From NCBI GenBank assembly GCA_964590495.1, contig CAZPWQ010000055.1, positions 1-22,110 of the forward strand: a stretch of DNA of 22,110 nucleotides, written 5' to 3'. The translations under genes and the position numbers were made by a program. The notes under the pieces are model-generated. The model was not told the DNA's origin. It saw nothing but the letters and a program-made list of their open reading frames with translations, and did no database searches. Source of the stretch: CAZPWQ01 sp964590495 (GTDB lineage: Bacteria > Bacteroidota > Rhodothermia > Balneolales > Balneolaceae). Positions 8,356-15,275 of the stretch are shown here, in pieces (position 1 is the stretch's first letter; the number at the start of each line of letters is the position of its first letter).

Positions 8356-9444
8356 ATGGGAGCGACAAAAATATCCTTTCAGGGACGGGATAAAAAGAAT
8401 TTTACAAAGGAAGTAAAGAAAAGGGTGAACGATTATTTTGAGAAGAACAACCTCTCGAAGCATGCAAATGCCGGGATGGTAGCCAAAACCGTTATTCTTC
8501 TCACCCTCTATTTCGGTGCTTACGGGCTTATTATGACCGGGGCCTTTTCTATCCTGACCATGCTCTTTTTGTGTTTTATAATGGGTGTCGGCATGGCCGG
8601 CATCGGATTTTCAATATCACACGATGCACTTCACGGAGCTTATTCATCCAATAAGTTTATTAATAAAATCCTTGGATATACTTTTGATCTTATGGGAGCG
8701 AACGGGTATATCTGGAAGATAACTCATAATGTTGTACATCATACCTACACCAATATCTATGAACACGACGAAGATTTGGAAGTTGCCGAATTTATTCGTC
8801 TGTCTCCAAATGCCGAATACAAACCTATACATCGTGTACAGCATATACTAGCCTTTATAGCTTATGGATTTGCCACATTATTCTGGGTATTCATCAAAGA
8901 CTATAAATATTTTCTTCAGGACACCCTGGGGCCCTATGACAATAAAAATCACCCCGTTTCCGAATGGATCACGCTGTATATCACGAAAGCCATATACTAT
9001 AGTTATATGCTCGTGATCCCCTGGTACTTTCTGTCTGTAACCTGGTGGCAGTTGCTCATTGGATTCCTGGTGGTACATCTCACGGCTGGCGTGATCCTGG
9101 GTATTATATTCCAGCTTGCCCATGTGGTAGAAGGAACAGAACATCCCACCGAAAACGAAGAGGGTAATATTGAAAACGCATGGATGATACACCAAGTTGA
9201 AACAACCTCGAATTTTGCTCACGAAAACAAACTTCTTTGCTGGTATATCGGCGGGCTCAACTACCAGATCGAACACCACCTGTTTCCTAAAATATGCAGT
9301 GTACATTATCCTGAGATCAGCCGTATCGTACGTGAAGTTACCGCGGAATATGATCTGCCATACAATTACCACGACACATTCGGAGACGCCGTCCGCTCGC
9401 ATTACCGGACCTTAAAGAAATTCGGCAATCCGACCACTGCATAG
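8356..9444 (+). CDS. Membrane fatty-acid desaturase (acyl-lipid/linoleoyl-CoA desaturase type)
   Basis: This di-iron membrane enzyme would introduce a double bond into fatty acyl chains. It is 362 aa from ATG 8356. The in-frame TTG at 8332 would add eight lysine-rich residues and is less likely. The three histidine boxes are complete: HDALH at 89-93, HNVVHH at 124-129, and QIEHH with H307/H308. The QxxHH third box is typical of front-end or omega-type acyl-lipid desaturases of the FA_desaturase family. Hydrophobic helices lie around 48-95 and 165-260. No fused cytochrome b5 domain is present, so an external ferredoxin or cytochrome donor is expected. The position of the double bond cannot be told. 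A role in membrane fluidity is the family norm. A repeat hairpin lies 9 bp past the stop codon. Confidence 0.93.
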   Translation: MGATKISFQGRDKKNFTKEVKKRVNDYFEKNNLSKHANAGMVAKTVILLTLYFGAYGLIMTGAFSILTMLFLCFIMGVGMAGIGFSISHDALHGAYSSNKFINKILGYTFDLMGANGYIWKITHNVVHHTYTNIYEHDEDLEVAEFIRLSPNAEYKPIHRVQHILAFIAYGFATLFWVFIKDYKYFLQDTLGPYDNKNHPVSEWITLYITKAIYYSYMLVIPWYFLSVTWWQLLIGFLVVHLTAGVILGIIFQLAHVVEGTEHPTENEEGNIENAWMIHQVETTSNFAHENKLLCWYIGGLNYQIEHHLFPKICSVHYPEISRIVREVTAEYDLPYNYHDTFGDAVRSHYRTLKKFGNPTTA

Positions 9445-9452
9445 TTTTTATC

Positions 9453-9494
9453 ATACCACTAAGGCACTTAGTGATCTGAGTACCTTAGTGGTAT
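9453..9494. repeat. CCACTAAG-family intergenic repeat, best-preserved copy
   Basis: ATACCACTAAGG (9453-9464) and CCTTAGTGGTAT (9483-9494) form a perfect 12-bp inverted repeat around an 18-nt centre that contains CACTTAGTG. It starts 9 bp after the desaturase stop codon and is followed by TATTTT, so it could also end transcription there. Confidence 0.85.
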
Positions 9495-9545
9495 TATTTT
9501 CCTGCACGAATGACTCTCCCCCTGTTTCTGTTATTCTAACAGTAC

Positions 9546-9755
9546 TATCGGTTGTTGATCTGGTTTTTCTTCAACATATTAGTAGTACATAATTCTGGTA
9601 NNNNNNNNNNNNNNNNNNNNNNNNNNNNNNNNNNNNNNNNNNNNNNNNNNNNNNNNNNNNNNNNNNNNNNNNNNNNNNNNNNNNNNNNNNNNNNNNNNNN
9701 TATCGGTTGTTGATCTGGTTTTTCTTCAACATATTAGTAGTACATAATTCTGGTA
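9546..9755. repeat. Identical 55-bp ends on both sides of the assembly gap
   Basis: Bases 9546-9600 and 9701-9755 are identical over all 55 positions, and the match stops exactly at the N run on the left copy's right edge and the right copy's left edge. This is the pattern left when two de Bruijn graph contigs overlapping by the k-mer length are scaffolded instead of merged. It is most likely not a biological repeat. Confidence 0.85.
9601..9700. other. Assembly gap of 100 Ns
   Basis: Exactly 100 Ns, the conventional placeholder for a gap of unknown size. Because the flanks overlap by 55 bp, the true distance is probably minus 55 bp, meaning 155 bp should be removed here. The spacing between the desaturase and the next gene would then be about 173 bp. 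Confidence 0.98.
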
Positions 9756-9772
9756 ATTGTATTGGAGGTTTT

Positions 9773-10246
9773 ATGGAAGCAAATCTTTTATTGGCAGCTC
9801 TTTGCGGATTAATTGGTTCAATTGTAATGACAGCCCTGATGTTTGCTGTTGAGGTCAATGGACAAAAACTTGATCTGCCCTATCTGCTCGGCACTCGGTT
9901 TGTGGATATTCAAAACAGGAGAAAAATTTATATCACGGGAATAACATTACACCTCCTCGCCGGGGCGGTCTGGGGTATGCTTTACGTTTTTCTGCTTACG
10001 GCGATGGTGCTTACCCCCAACTGGCCGGCGGGGATACTGTGGGGTTTTGCCCATGGAATTTTTGTGGGTGTTATGATGGGAATTTTATCGGAAAATCACC
10101 CGCAAATAGGAGACGATAAACCGATAAAAGATCCCGGTATCCTTGGAAATCGATGGGGAGATGGTATGCCATACTGGATTCTGGGGCTTCACATTATTTA
10201 TGGTATATGTACCCTCGCAATTTATTATCAGCTGATGTTCGGATAA
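9773..10246 (+). CDS. Small four-helix membrane protein, unknown function
   Basis: The 157-aa protein has four likely membrane helices at about residues 4-26, 54-78, 84-106 and 131-156. A conserved-looking polar stretch (ENHPQIGDDKPIKDPGILGNRWGDG) lies before the last helix. The start is ATG 9773, supported by GGAGG at 9764-9768; this is one of the few clear ribosome binding sites in the window, although the 4-nt spacing is short. The upstream open frame (from 9707) comes from the duplicated gap edge and is ignored. I do not recognise a named family; it resembles small conserved integral membrane proteins annotated only as hypothetical. A 67-aa gene follows 62 bp later on the same strand. Confidence 0.75.
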   Translation: MEANLLLAALCGLIGSIVMTALMFAVEVNGQKLDLPYLLGTRFVDIQNRRKIYITGITLHLLAGAVWGMLYVFLLTAMVLTPNWPAGILWGFAHGIFVGVMMGILSENHPQIGDDKPIKDPGILGNRWGDGMPYWILGLHIIYGICTLAIYYQLMFG

Positions 10247-10308
10247 AACCTTACCGGTTATATCATATTGCAAGTACAAATATTCTATTTTTAACCCTGT
10301 TCAAAATT

Positions 10309-10512
10309 ATGAGTAACAAACTTAAGACTTTGTCAGCCAAACAACTTGAGAGCCTGATCAGCAGAGCTGTGGGTGAGTACCTGAATGAAGACTGCCACTG
10401 TGATGTCAGTAACCTGGATACTCCCAATATCGATACGGAAGATCATGTGGGAATCCATGACACAAGAACATTACGTTTTTATGTAAAATTATCTTACAGA
10501 GACGAAGATTGA
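10309..10512 (+). CDS. Small acidic protein of 67 aa, unknown
   Basis: From ATG 10309 the frame encodes 67 residues: an N-terminal amphipathic helix (SAKQLESLISRAVGEYL), a Cys/Asp-rich middle (EDCHCDVSNLDTP) and a predicted beta strand near the end (TLRFYVKLSYRDED). The longer frame from 10153 runs back inside the preceding gene and is not used. The 3' end overlaps the convergent PH-domain gene by 19 bp. The two cysteines around one histidine (CHC) could bind a metal, but nothing else supports this. I do not recognise the family. The compact layout and coherent secondary structure favour a real gene. Confidence 0.55.
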   Translation: MSNKLKTLSAKQLESLISRAVGEYLNEDCHCDVSNLDTPNIDTEDHVGIHDTRTLRFYVKLSYRDED

Positions 10513-11978
10513 TTGTCATTATCTGATATGGTCACCCCGGAGGTTTCATTATCCGGTACTTCACGGCGATGCCGGTTTGAAAACCATGACCACAAATCTT
10601 CCGCTTTATCTACAGCTATTTCGCGAATGGAAAATGATCTGCCCTGAGTACCACTGGCAACAGTAACAGCATAATTGGAGAGATCAAGCCTCTGTTGAAA
10701 GGGATTTTGTTTTGTTTCAACAGCCTGTATCCGGTAGCGTTTTATTATCGCGGTAGTTTTACTCAACTGCCGGAATCTGAGTAAAAGCGTTTGATCCTCT
10801 TGACCTATTCCCGCATCCCGGTATTGCAAATATCCCAGAGTTAAGGCAGGAATAAGAATCAACAAACTGTAAGCTCCATTTGGAAGAAAAGTCCACAACA
10901 CCAGGATAACAGCAATAGAAAACCAGACCATCCGCAGGAGATATCTCCGCAACGCCCTCTGTGGCACCTCTTCAATCTCAGTCTGTACATTATATTCCGG
11001 TATTACCTGCTGGATAAACTCATATATCCGCTCTTTGGCCAATATCGGGAAAAGCGTTGTGGAGTTGCTTTGGTCTTCACCATACCCGGCACTTTCGATA
11101 ACAAGTGAAGCATAACCCAATGGCTGTCGCAATACCCCCTCCTTGATTTGTATCGCCTGTATCCGGTTGAAGGGTATAGTAAGCTGCGTCCGCTCAAGAA
11201 GACCCTGAGAAATCAATAATTCATCTTTTTTTACCTCTACCGTGAAATCATAATAGGAAATAATCGTGGCAAGAAATGAAAACAGCCAGGATATCACCAG
11301 CACGCTTATAATAGAAAACACAATCAGGGTGGCGGAAGTACTTTGCGGCATATTCTGTTCCACAAATTGGATCATGGCTTCTTCCGAGATCACCTGGTCT
11401 ATTTGTGAGAAGGCGGTACCTACGATCGACAGTGCAATTCCAAACCTGCCCGAAGTACTGGCAGCCAGCAACAGGTCATTTGTAGTTATTTTATAAAAAG
11501 AAGCCGGACTTTCTTCGTCCCGGGTTTCCATTTCCGGTTCAGCATCTTTGGGACGCAACGCTTCTTTTAAATGTTCCGCCTCTTCCCTTGATACTGCACT
11601 CAGCTTCGCTTCTTTGGAAGTGCTTCCCGCTGTTTTTACCTCAACAGCAACCAGTTTAAACATCCGCTGCACAAGTCCGGCGGAAATATCGATCACCTGA
11701 ATGCGATCTGAGCCCAGATACAGCTGTTTCCGAACAAAAACACCCTGAAATACGACCAGCTCTCCGTTATCGACTTTATAGCTGAAACGCATCCAGTTCA
11801 GTACTCCCCATATGAGTAATACAACGATCGTACCAATAATCCAGTAGAGGGTAATACGTGCTTCCTCGCCGCCGCCGCCGACAAATATAATGATCAGGAT
11901 CGTCAAAAAATTTCCCCTGATAATTTCCAGTACCTTTGCAAGTGCTGCTGCAGGATGTTGTCGTTTAAACTCAGACAT
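10494..11978 (-). CDS. PH-domain membrane protein, YdbT-like
   Basis: The protein is 494 aa from ATG 11978. It contains repeated bacterial PH (bPH2) domains, each preceded by a pair of membrane helices: NGELVVFQGVFVRKQLYLGSDRIQVIDI near residues 60-90, KKDELLISQGLLERTQLTIPFNRIQAIQI near 255-285, and a third near 400-480 with IIKRYRIQAVETKQNPFQQR. Bacillus YdbT has the same length (about 493 aa) and layout. The start at 11978 is preferred over ATG 12023 because it gives an 8-bp overlap (ATGTCTGA) with the partner gene and the expected length. Role: YdbS/YdbT are membrane proteins of poorly known function, linked in Bacillus to resistance against some bacteriocins. The motif GGGGEE comes from a CCG run at 11869-11880. 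Confidence 0.87.
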   Translation of the reverse strand: MSEFKRQHPAAALAKVLEIIRGNFLTILIIIFVGGGGEEARITLYWIIGTIVVLLIWGVLNWMRFSYKVDNGELVVFQGVFVRKQLYLGSDRIQVIDISAGLVQRMFKLVAVEVKTAGSTSKEAKLSAVSREEAEHLKEALRPKDAEPEMETRDEESPASFYKITTNDLLLAASTSGRFGIALSIVGTAFSQIDQVISEEAMIQFVEQNMPQSTSATLIVFSIISVLVISWLFSFLATIISYYDFTVEVKKDELLISQGLLERTQLTIPFNRIQAIQIKEGVLRQPLGYASLVIESAGYGEDQSNSTTLFPILAKERIYEFIQQVIPEYNVQTEIEEVPQRALRRYLLRMVWFSIAVILVLWTFLPNGAYSLLILIPALTLGYLQYRDAGIGQEDQTLLLRFRQLSKTTAIIKRYRIQAVETKQNPFQQRLDLSNYAVTVASGTQGRSFSIREIAVDKAEDLWSWFSNRHRREVPDNETSGVTISDNDNQSSSL

Positions 11979-12453
11979 CTTCTTTTGCAAGTCGTGCAAA
12001 TTTTGATATTTCATCGCGAACACGGTCGGCCGTTTCGTCGTCCAAAGCGGGTATACGATGGGTCGTAGCTGCGGTCGATATGGTTACATCCGAAAGTCCG
12101 AATTTTCGCAGTATGGGCCCCTGCCTGGTATCGACATGCTGTACGCGTTTTATGGGAACCAGGGTCCGGGTTATAATTATAATACCGCTTTGCAGATCGA
12201 CCTCATGCTCATCGACATCATAACGCCAGCGGCGCCAGCGTATTTCAGGCAGAAAAACAGAGGCAAGACTGGCAATAATAAGTACTATGACAGCCGAGGC
12301 TATTATAAGCCACAGACTTCTTAAACCGGCCTGCGACCGGTACAACCAGATAAACAACGGAATAATTAAGAACAGTAACGAAAACAGCATTGTACTGATG
12401 CGCCATGCTGTAATCGATTTTCGGGGTAATGTATGTTCCGGCTTTGAGCGCAT
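11971..12453 (-). CDS. PH-domain membrane protein, YdbS-like
   Basis: It is 160 aa from ATG 12453 (MRSKPEHTLPRKSI), close to the 159 aa of Bacillus YdbS. It has two membrane helices (about 20-65) followed by one bPH2 domain with RWRRWRYDVDEHEVDLQSG, VPIKRVQHVDTRQGPILRKF and LSDVTISTAATTHRIP, which is the typical spacing. The open frame runs further upstream to 12534, but that part crosses the terminator hairpin at 12503-12528 and is not coding. It is translationally coupled to the YdbT-like gene by an 8-bp overlap, so the two products most likely form one membrane complex. Confidence 0.87.
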   Translation of the reverse strand: MRSKPEHTLPRKSITAWRISTMLFSLLFLIIPLFIWLYRSQAGLRSLWLIIASAVIVLIIASLASVFLPEIRWRRWRYDVDEHEVDLQSGIIIITRTLVPIKRVQHVDTRQGPILRKFGLSDVTISTAATTHRIPALDDETADRVRDEISKFARLAKEDV

Positions 12454-12502
12454 AAACCCTAAAGTACAAAAAGGTTGACAAGATTGAGAATAGTATAAAT
12501 TA

Positions 12503-12528
12503 AAAAAGCCACTTTTCAGTGGCTTTTT
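12503..12528 (-). terminator. Rho-independent terminator of the histone H1-like gene
   Basis: On the minus strand AGCCACT, loop GAAA, AGTGGCT form a GC-containing stem. Adjacent A and T runs extend it to 11 bp, followed by TTTTTT. It lies 18 bp beyond the stop of the histone-like gene and just before the ydbS-like gene, so it separates the two. The T run on the plus side (CTTTTTCA) is shorter, so the minus direction is favoured. Confidence 0.85.
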
Positions 12529-12546
12529 CAGCATAAAAGTAAATTC

Positions 12547-12723
12547 TTACGCTTTATTTTTAATGTCCTGAATTTCAAGACGAACTTCCTGAGATAATTT
12601 CCGGAGATTCTGAAGCGTTTTTCGGGCACGCGTACCGGCTGCCTTATTACCCTTATCATAAAATTTACTCATATCATCTTCCAGGCCGGAAATCAAGCCT
12701 TTTATTTCATCTAGTCTGCTCAT
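12547..12723 (-). CDS. Histone H1-like small DNA-associated protein
   Basis: This 58-aa protein (ATG 12723 to TAA 12547) begins MSRLDEIKGLISGLEDDMSK and contains FYDKGNKAAGTRARKTLQ, the signature block of the short histone H1-like (Hc1-type) proteins of Bacteroidota and relatives, where KGNKAAGxRxRK is strongly conserved. It is a two-helix chain: the first part is acidic, the second basic. Family members are annotated as histone H1-like; DNA binding is assumed rather than well shown. The gene is short enough to be missed by length cut-offs. It has its own terminator, so it is a single-gene transcript between the ydbS-like gene and the permease. Confidence 0.9.
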   Translation of the reverse strand: MSRLDEIKGLISGLEDDMSKFYDKGNKAAGTRARKTLQNLRKLSQEVRLEIQDIKNKA

Positions 12724-12804
12724 ATTTTCAATATATTAAATTAATGTTCCGGGATTATTTCACCCCACCGAATGAGTCATCCGATTAAATTGTCCCCTAA
12801 TTTA

Positions 12805-12837
12805 GCATTTTAGATGCAAAATGCAGCTATTTTTTTT
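12805..12837 (+). other. Hairpin followed by a T run, no obvious gene
   Basis: GCATTTT (12805-12811) and AAAATGC (12818-12824) form a 7-bp stem with a 6-nt loop, followed by AGCTA and eight Ts. It looks like a plus-strand terminator, yet no plus-strand gene ends here; both neighbours are minus-strand genes. It may be chance in AT-rich DNA or a trace of an antisense transcript. Confidence 0.3.
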
Positions 12838-12852
12838 AAATCTGTCAAAAAT

Positions 12853-14136
12853 CTAATCTGCCTTGCTTTCAGTAACTATTTTCGGGACCCCGAGAAGTAC
12901 GATAAAACCGGCAGCAAACAGCAATATTATTATACTCATTCCAATTCGCTGGCTATCGGCTATGAATGTCAGCCATCCCACCAGTAAAGGCCCGGCAAAC
13001 GCTGTAACCTTGCCGGATAATGACATCAGTCCAAACATTTGATTGCGCAGATCTGCCGGGGCGACCCGCGCCATGTAGGTCCGGCTGGCGGCCTGAACCG
13101 GACCCACAAAGATCCCGAGTGTGAGTCCGAATATCCAGAACATGAGATTCGATGTCACCAGGAGTACGGCTGAAGTTGTAACTATCAGCCCTGCCAGGGA
13201 AATTAGCATGGTATTTTTACTGCCCATCAGATCATCAATCCAGGCAAACAAGCCGGCACCGATGCCGGCGGTCAGGTTTAAACCGATGCCAAACATCAGA
13301 ACATCGGTTTCAGTCATATCGAAAGTGCCTGCAGCATAAATTCCACCGAAAGCAAAAACGGTAGCCAGTCCGTCGATAAAAATCATACGGGCGATCAGGA
13401 ACCGCACAATATGTTTATACTGTCGAACATTGGCGATTGAAGTCTTCAGCTGTTTCCAGCCCGATATTGCTGCATCTTTTATTGTTTTGCCGGTATGTGG
13501 TTTATCAGGGGTATATAAGAACAATGGTATTGAAAAGAGGATGTACCAGACAGCAACCAGTACAAAGGTGGCACGTACGTGCTCGACCGATTCCTTATCC
13601 AGGCCGAAAGGCGGAGTTTCCACATCTACAAATACAAACAGAGCTACAACGAGACAGGTAAGTCCGCCGGCATAACCGAGTCCCCATGCCCATCCCGACC
13701 AGCGCCCCATTCGCTCTCGCGAGACGATATCCGGTAGCATTGCATTATAATATATAATGCCAAATTCTGATCCTACCGTCCCTAAAAAAATCAGTGCAAG
13801 GGCCAGCCAGACAAAGTCTGTGCTCGGCCCTACAAACCACAGTCCTGCAGTAGCTGTAACGCACAGAAGAGTGAAATAACCGATCCAGGGTTTCCTGCGG
13901 CCGAGCTGATCGGCAAAAGCGCCCACAAATGGTGCACAAACTGCTATAAATATACCGGCTGCCCCTATGGTATTACCCCATTGAGTACTGCCGATCGTAG
14001 CATTTTCAGCAACAGATTGAACGAAATAGGTTGCAAAGACAAAAGTTTGAATTACAGCAAAAAAAGCACTGTTCGCCCAGTCATACAAAGCCCAGGAAAA
14101 AATGCCTGTGAACGATCCCTTTTGTATCTTCTCCAT
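12853..14136 (-). CDS. MFS permease, UMF1 (Atg22-like) family
   Basis: The 427-aa protein has about twelve membrane helices. The N-terminus has the UMF1/BtlA-type start WALYDWANSAFFAVIQTFVFATYF, cut here as WALYDWANSAFF (residues 16-27). The MFS loop follows as GAFADQLGRRKPWIGYF (helix 2-3 loop, DxxGRRKP). Later sequence includes GSEFGIIYYNAMLPDI and GPVQAASRTYMARVAP, both usual in this family. These permeases resemble yeast Atg22, a vacuolar amino-acid exporter; in bacteria the substrate is unknown and the proteins sit in the inner membrane. The start is ATG 14136, 226 bp from the divergent 196-aa gene, and both genes probably have promoters in that gap. The sequence is intact. Substrate prediction would be guesswork. 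Confidence 0.9.
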   Translation of the reverse strand: MEKIQKGSFTGIFSWALYDWANSAFFAVIQTFVFATYFVQSVAENATIGSTQWGNTIGAAGIFIAVCAPFVGAFADQLGRRKPWIGYFTLLCVTATAGLWFVGPSTDFVWLALALIFLGTVGSEFGIIYYNAMLPDIVSRERMGRWSGWAWGLGYAGGLTCLVVALFVFVDVETPPFGLDKESVEHVRATFVLVAVWYILFSIPLFLYTPDKPHTGKTIKDAAISGWKQLKTSIANVRQYKHIVRFLIARMIFIDGLATVFAFGGIYAAGTFDMTETDVLMFGIGLNLTAGIGAGLFAWIDDLMGSKNTMLISLAGLIVTTSAVLLVTSNLMFWIFGLTLGIFVGPVQAASRTYMARVAPADLRNQMFGLMSLSGKVTAFAGPLLVGWLTFIADSQRIGMSIIILLFAAGFIVLLGVPKIVTESKAD

Positions 14137-14318
14137 ATTGGTATTGGTAAGGTTCTTTGAGCGGTTAACTTATAGCAACCTGCAAAGATACTGGTACCGG
14201 CCGATCAAAAAATTATCGATCCCCGGCAGTTATTAAATCCGGTTTTTATTTTATCCGCTCAACGCATTAATAAATTAAATTTTCCACAGTATGGGTGGAA
14301 TACTTTGGAAAAGCAATA

Positions 14319-14327
14319 TGTTATAAT
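14319..14327 (+). promoter_or_regulatory. Possible extended -10 promoter for the 196-aa gene
   Basis: TGTTATAAT is a perfect extended -10 (TGn followed by TATAAT at 14322-14327). No good -35 lies 17 bp upstream, as expected for extended -10 promoters. Transcription would begin near 14334 with a leader of about 29 nt. A small inverted repeat TTCCAC/GTGGAA (14282-14287/14295-14300) lies just upstream and could be an operator. Confidence 0.4.
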
Positions 14328-14362
14328 AACTGAATTCGGATAACCGAAGAACAAAAAAATAT

Positions 14363-14953
14363 ATGACACCCGACACCGACAATCTGATATATACATACGA
14401 CTCAAATCAGAAGAAAATAATTATGATTGACAGCGAAACAGGAGAAGAGATTAAAGAAAAGGACGACAAGGTTACTTCCATTTTGAAGTACTTGCATAGA
14501 GAAGGAAAAACCAAAGAACTGAGGAAATTTGCCGTCTGGTGTGCCCATCAAACGAATAAAAGAATTAAACCTATCCAGAACAAAATTCTTGAGCTGGCCG
14601 AAAAAGCCATTGAAACCGACGTAAAGGAAGAAAAGCTGGCTGAGCTTTATGAGGAAACAGAAGGTACGGCCGTTGCCGCAGATACTGTTGGCTTGCGACA
14701 GGGCTCTAAAAGTGCGCCCGCATACCTGGCTGTCAGGGAATGTATAAATCCGGATCCCCTTGAAGGAGCTGTACAATCGGCCCGTTTTCACCGGCTGTGG
14801 GCTGATATGAATGAAAAACAGGAATTCGATGAAGATGTAAAAGGCCTGAAAGCGGTTTCTGTTCGCACGGATGAACAAACGGTCAAAAACGCGGAACAGA
14901 AACAAATTGATTACCTGCTGGATCTGATAGGAGAAGACTATGCCGGTCGCTGA
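14363..14953 (+). CDS. Unrecognised 196-aa helical protein
   Basis: The protein has no signal peptide or membrane helix. A short beta-rich start (LIYTYDSNQKKIIMIDSE) is followed by a mostly helical body: LRKFAVWCAHQTNKRIKP (about 53-70), ILELAEKAIETDVKEEKLAE, then an Ala/Gly patch TEGTAVAADTVG and a segment ending SARFHRLWADM. The order FAxWCA, then an ELAEKAI helix, then an AxxA-rich helix recalls the all-helical domains of Imm5-like immunity proteins and of repeat-bearing planctomycete proteins. This is pattern resemblance only, with low certainty. The tail is polar and helical (EQKQIDYLLDLIGEDY). It is preceded by an extended -10 promoter and followed 322 bp later by the cyclase gene, so it is probably a single-gene unit. 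I assign no function. Confidence 0.7.
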   Translation: MTPDTDNLIYTYDSNQKKIIMIDSETGEEIKEKDDKVTSILKYLHREGKTKELRKFAVWCAHQTNKRIKPIQNKILELAEKAIETDVKEEKLAELYEETEGTAVAADTVGLRQGSKSAPAYLAVRECINPDPLEGAVQSARFHRLWADMNEKQEFDEDVKGLKAVSVRTDEQTVKNAEQKQIDYLLDLIGEDYAGR

Positions 14954-15275
14954 ATGGTAACTGCACTGCTTCGTAATGACAGCCTCTTGTCAGGTATAAA
15001 TACCATGAGTATCAAAACCAGGTTCTCCTTCAATTAAGAAAAACTAATCTATCCCCGGAGGCAATGGCCTTTTCCCACACAATTTGGAGAGGCAAATGAC
15101 CTCCTTATTAACGGATTGACGGCTGTTTACGGGTTTCTAATGCACTTTTATCGCGATATAATAACTGTTCACAGGATTGACCACAGATGCCAGCTTCGGT
15201 TTAGAGCAGCTAAATTGTAGATTTACTTGTCTTTAGCTATATTGATGTTATCTGTATTTGCAGAAATGTATATCT
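14954..15275. other. 322-bp intergenic without a recognised gene
   Basis: No open frame of note occurs. GGAGAG before ATG near 15101 would start only a seven-codon peptide. GAGG/CCTC around that site can form a 4-bp stem with no T run. CCACAGAT occurs once near 15180 without an inverted partner. The cyclase promoter must lie in the AT-rich last 120 bp, but I cannot place it. Confidence 0.5.

Noticed and set aside
9707..9772. N-terminal extension of the membrane protein from ATG 9707
   Set aside because: This stretch is mostly the duplicated 55-bp contig edge; ATG 9773 has a GGAGG in front.
9571..9858. Minus-strand frame running through the Ns
   Set aside because: It includes the gap and the artefact duplication and is antisense to the membrane protein gene.
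11869..11880. CCG run as a microsatellite
   Set aside because: It has only about four units and codes for a short Gly stretch in the YdbT-like protein.
11979..12023. Upstream start for the YdbT-like gene
   Set aside because: It lies inside the YdbS-like gene; the 8-bp ATGTCTGA overlap and family length favour 11978.
12454..12534. Upstream extension of the YdbS-like gene
   Set aside because: The frame passes through the rho-independent terminator and is not similar to YdbS N-termini.
15178..15190. A second CCACAGAT element before the cyclase
   Set aside because: A single unit without tandem or inverted copies; it may be chance.
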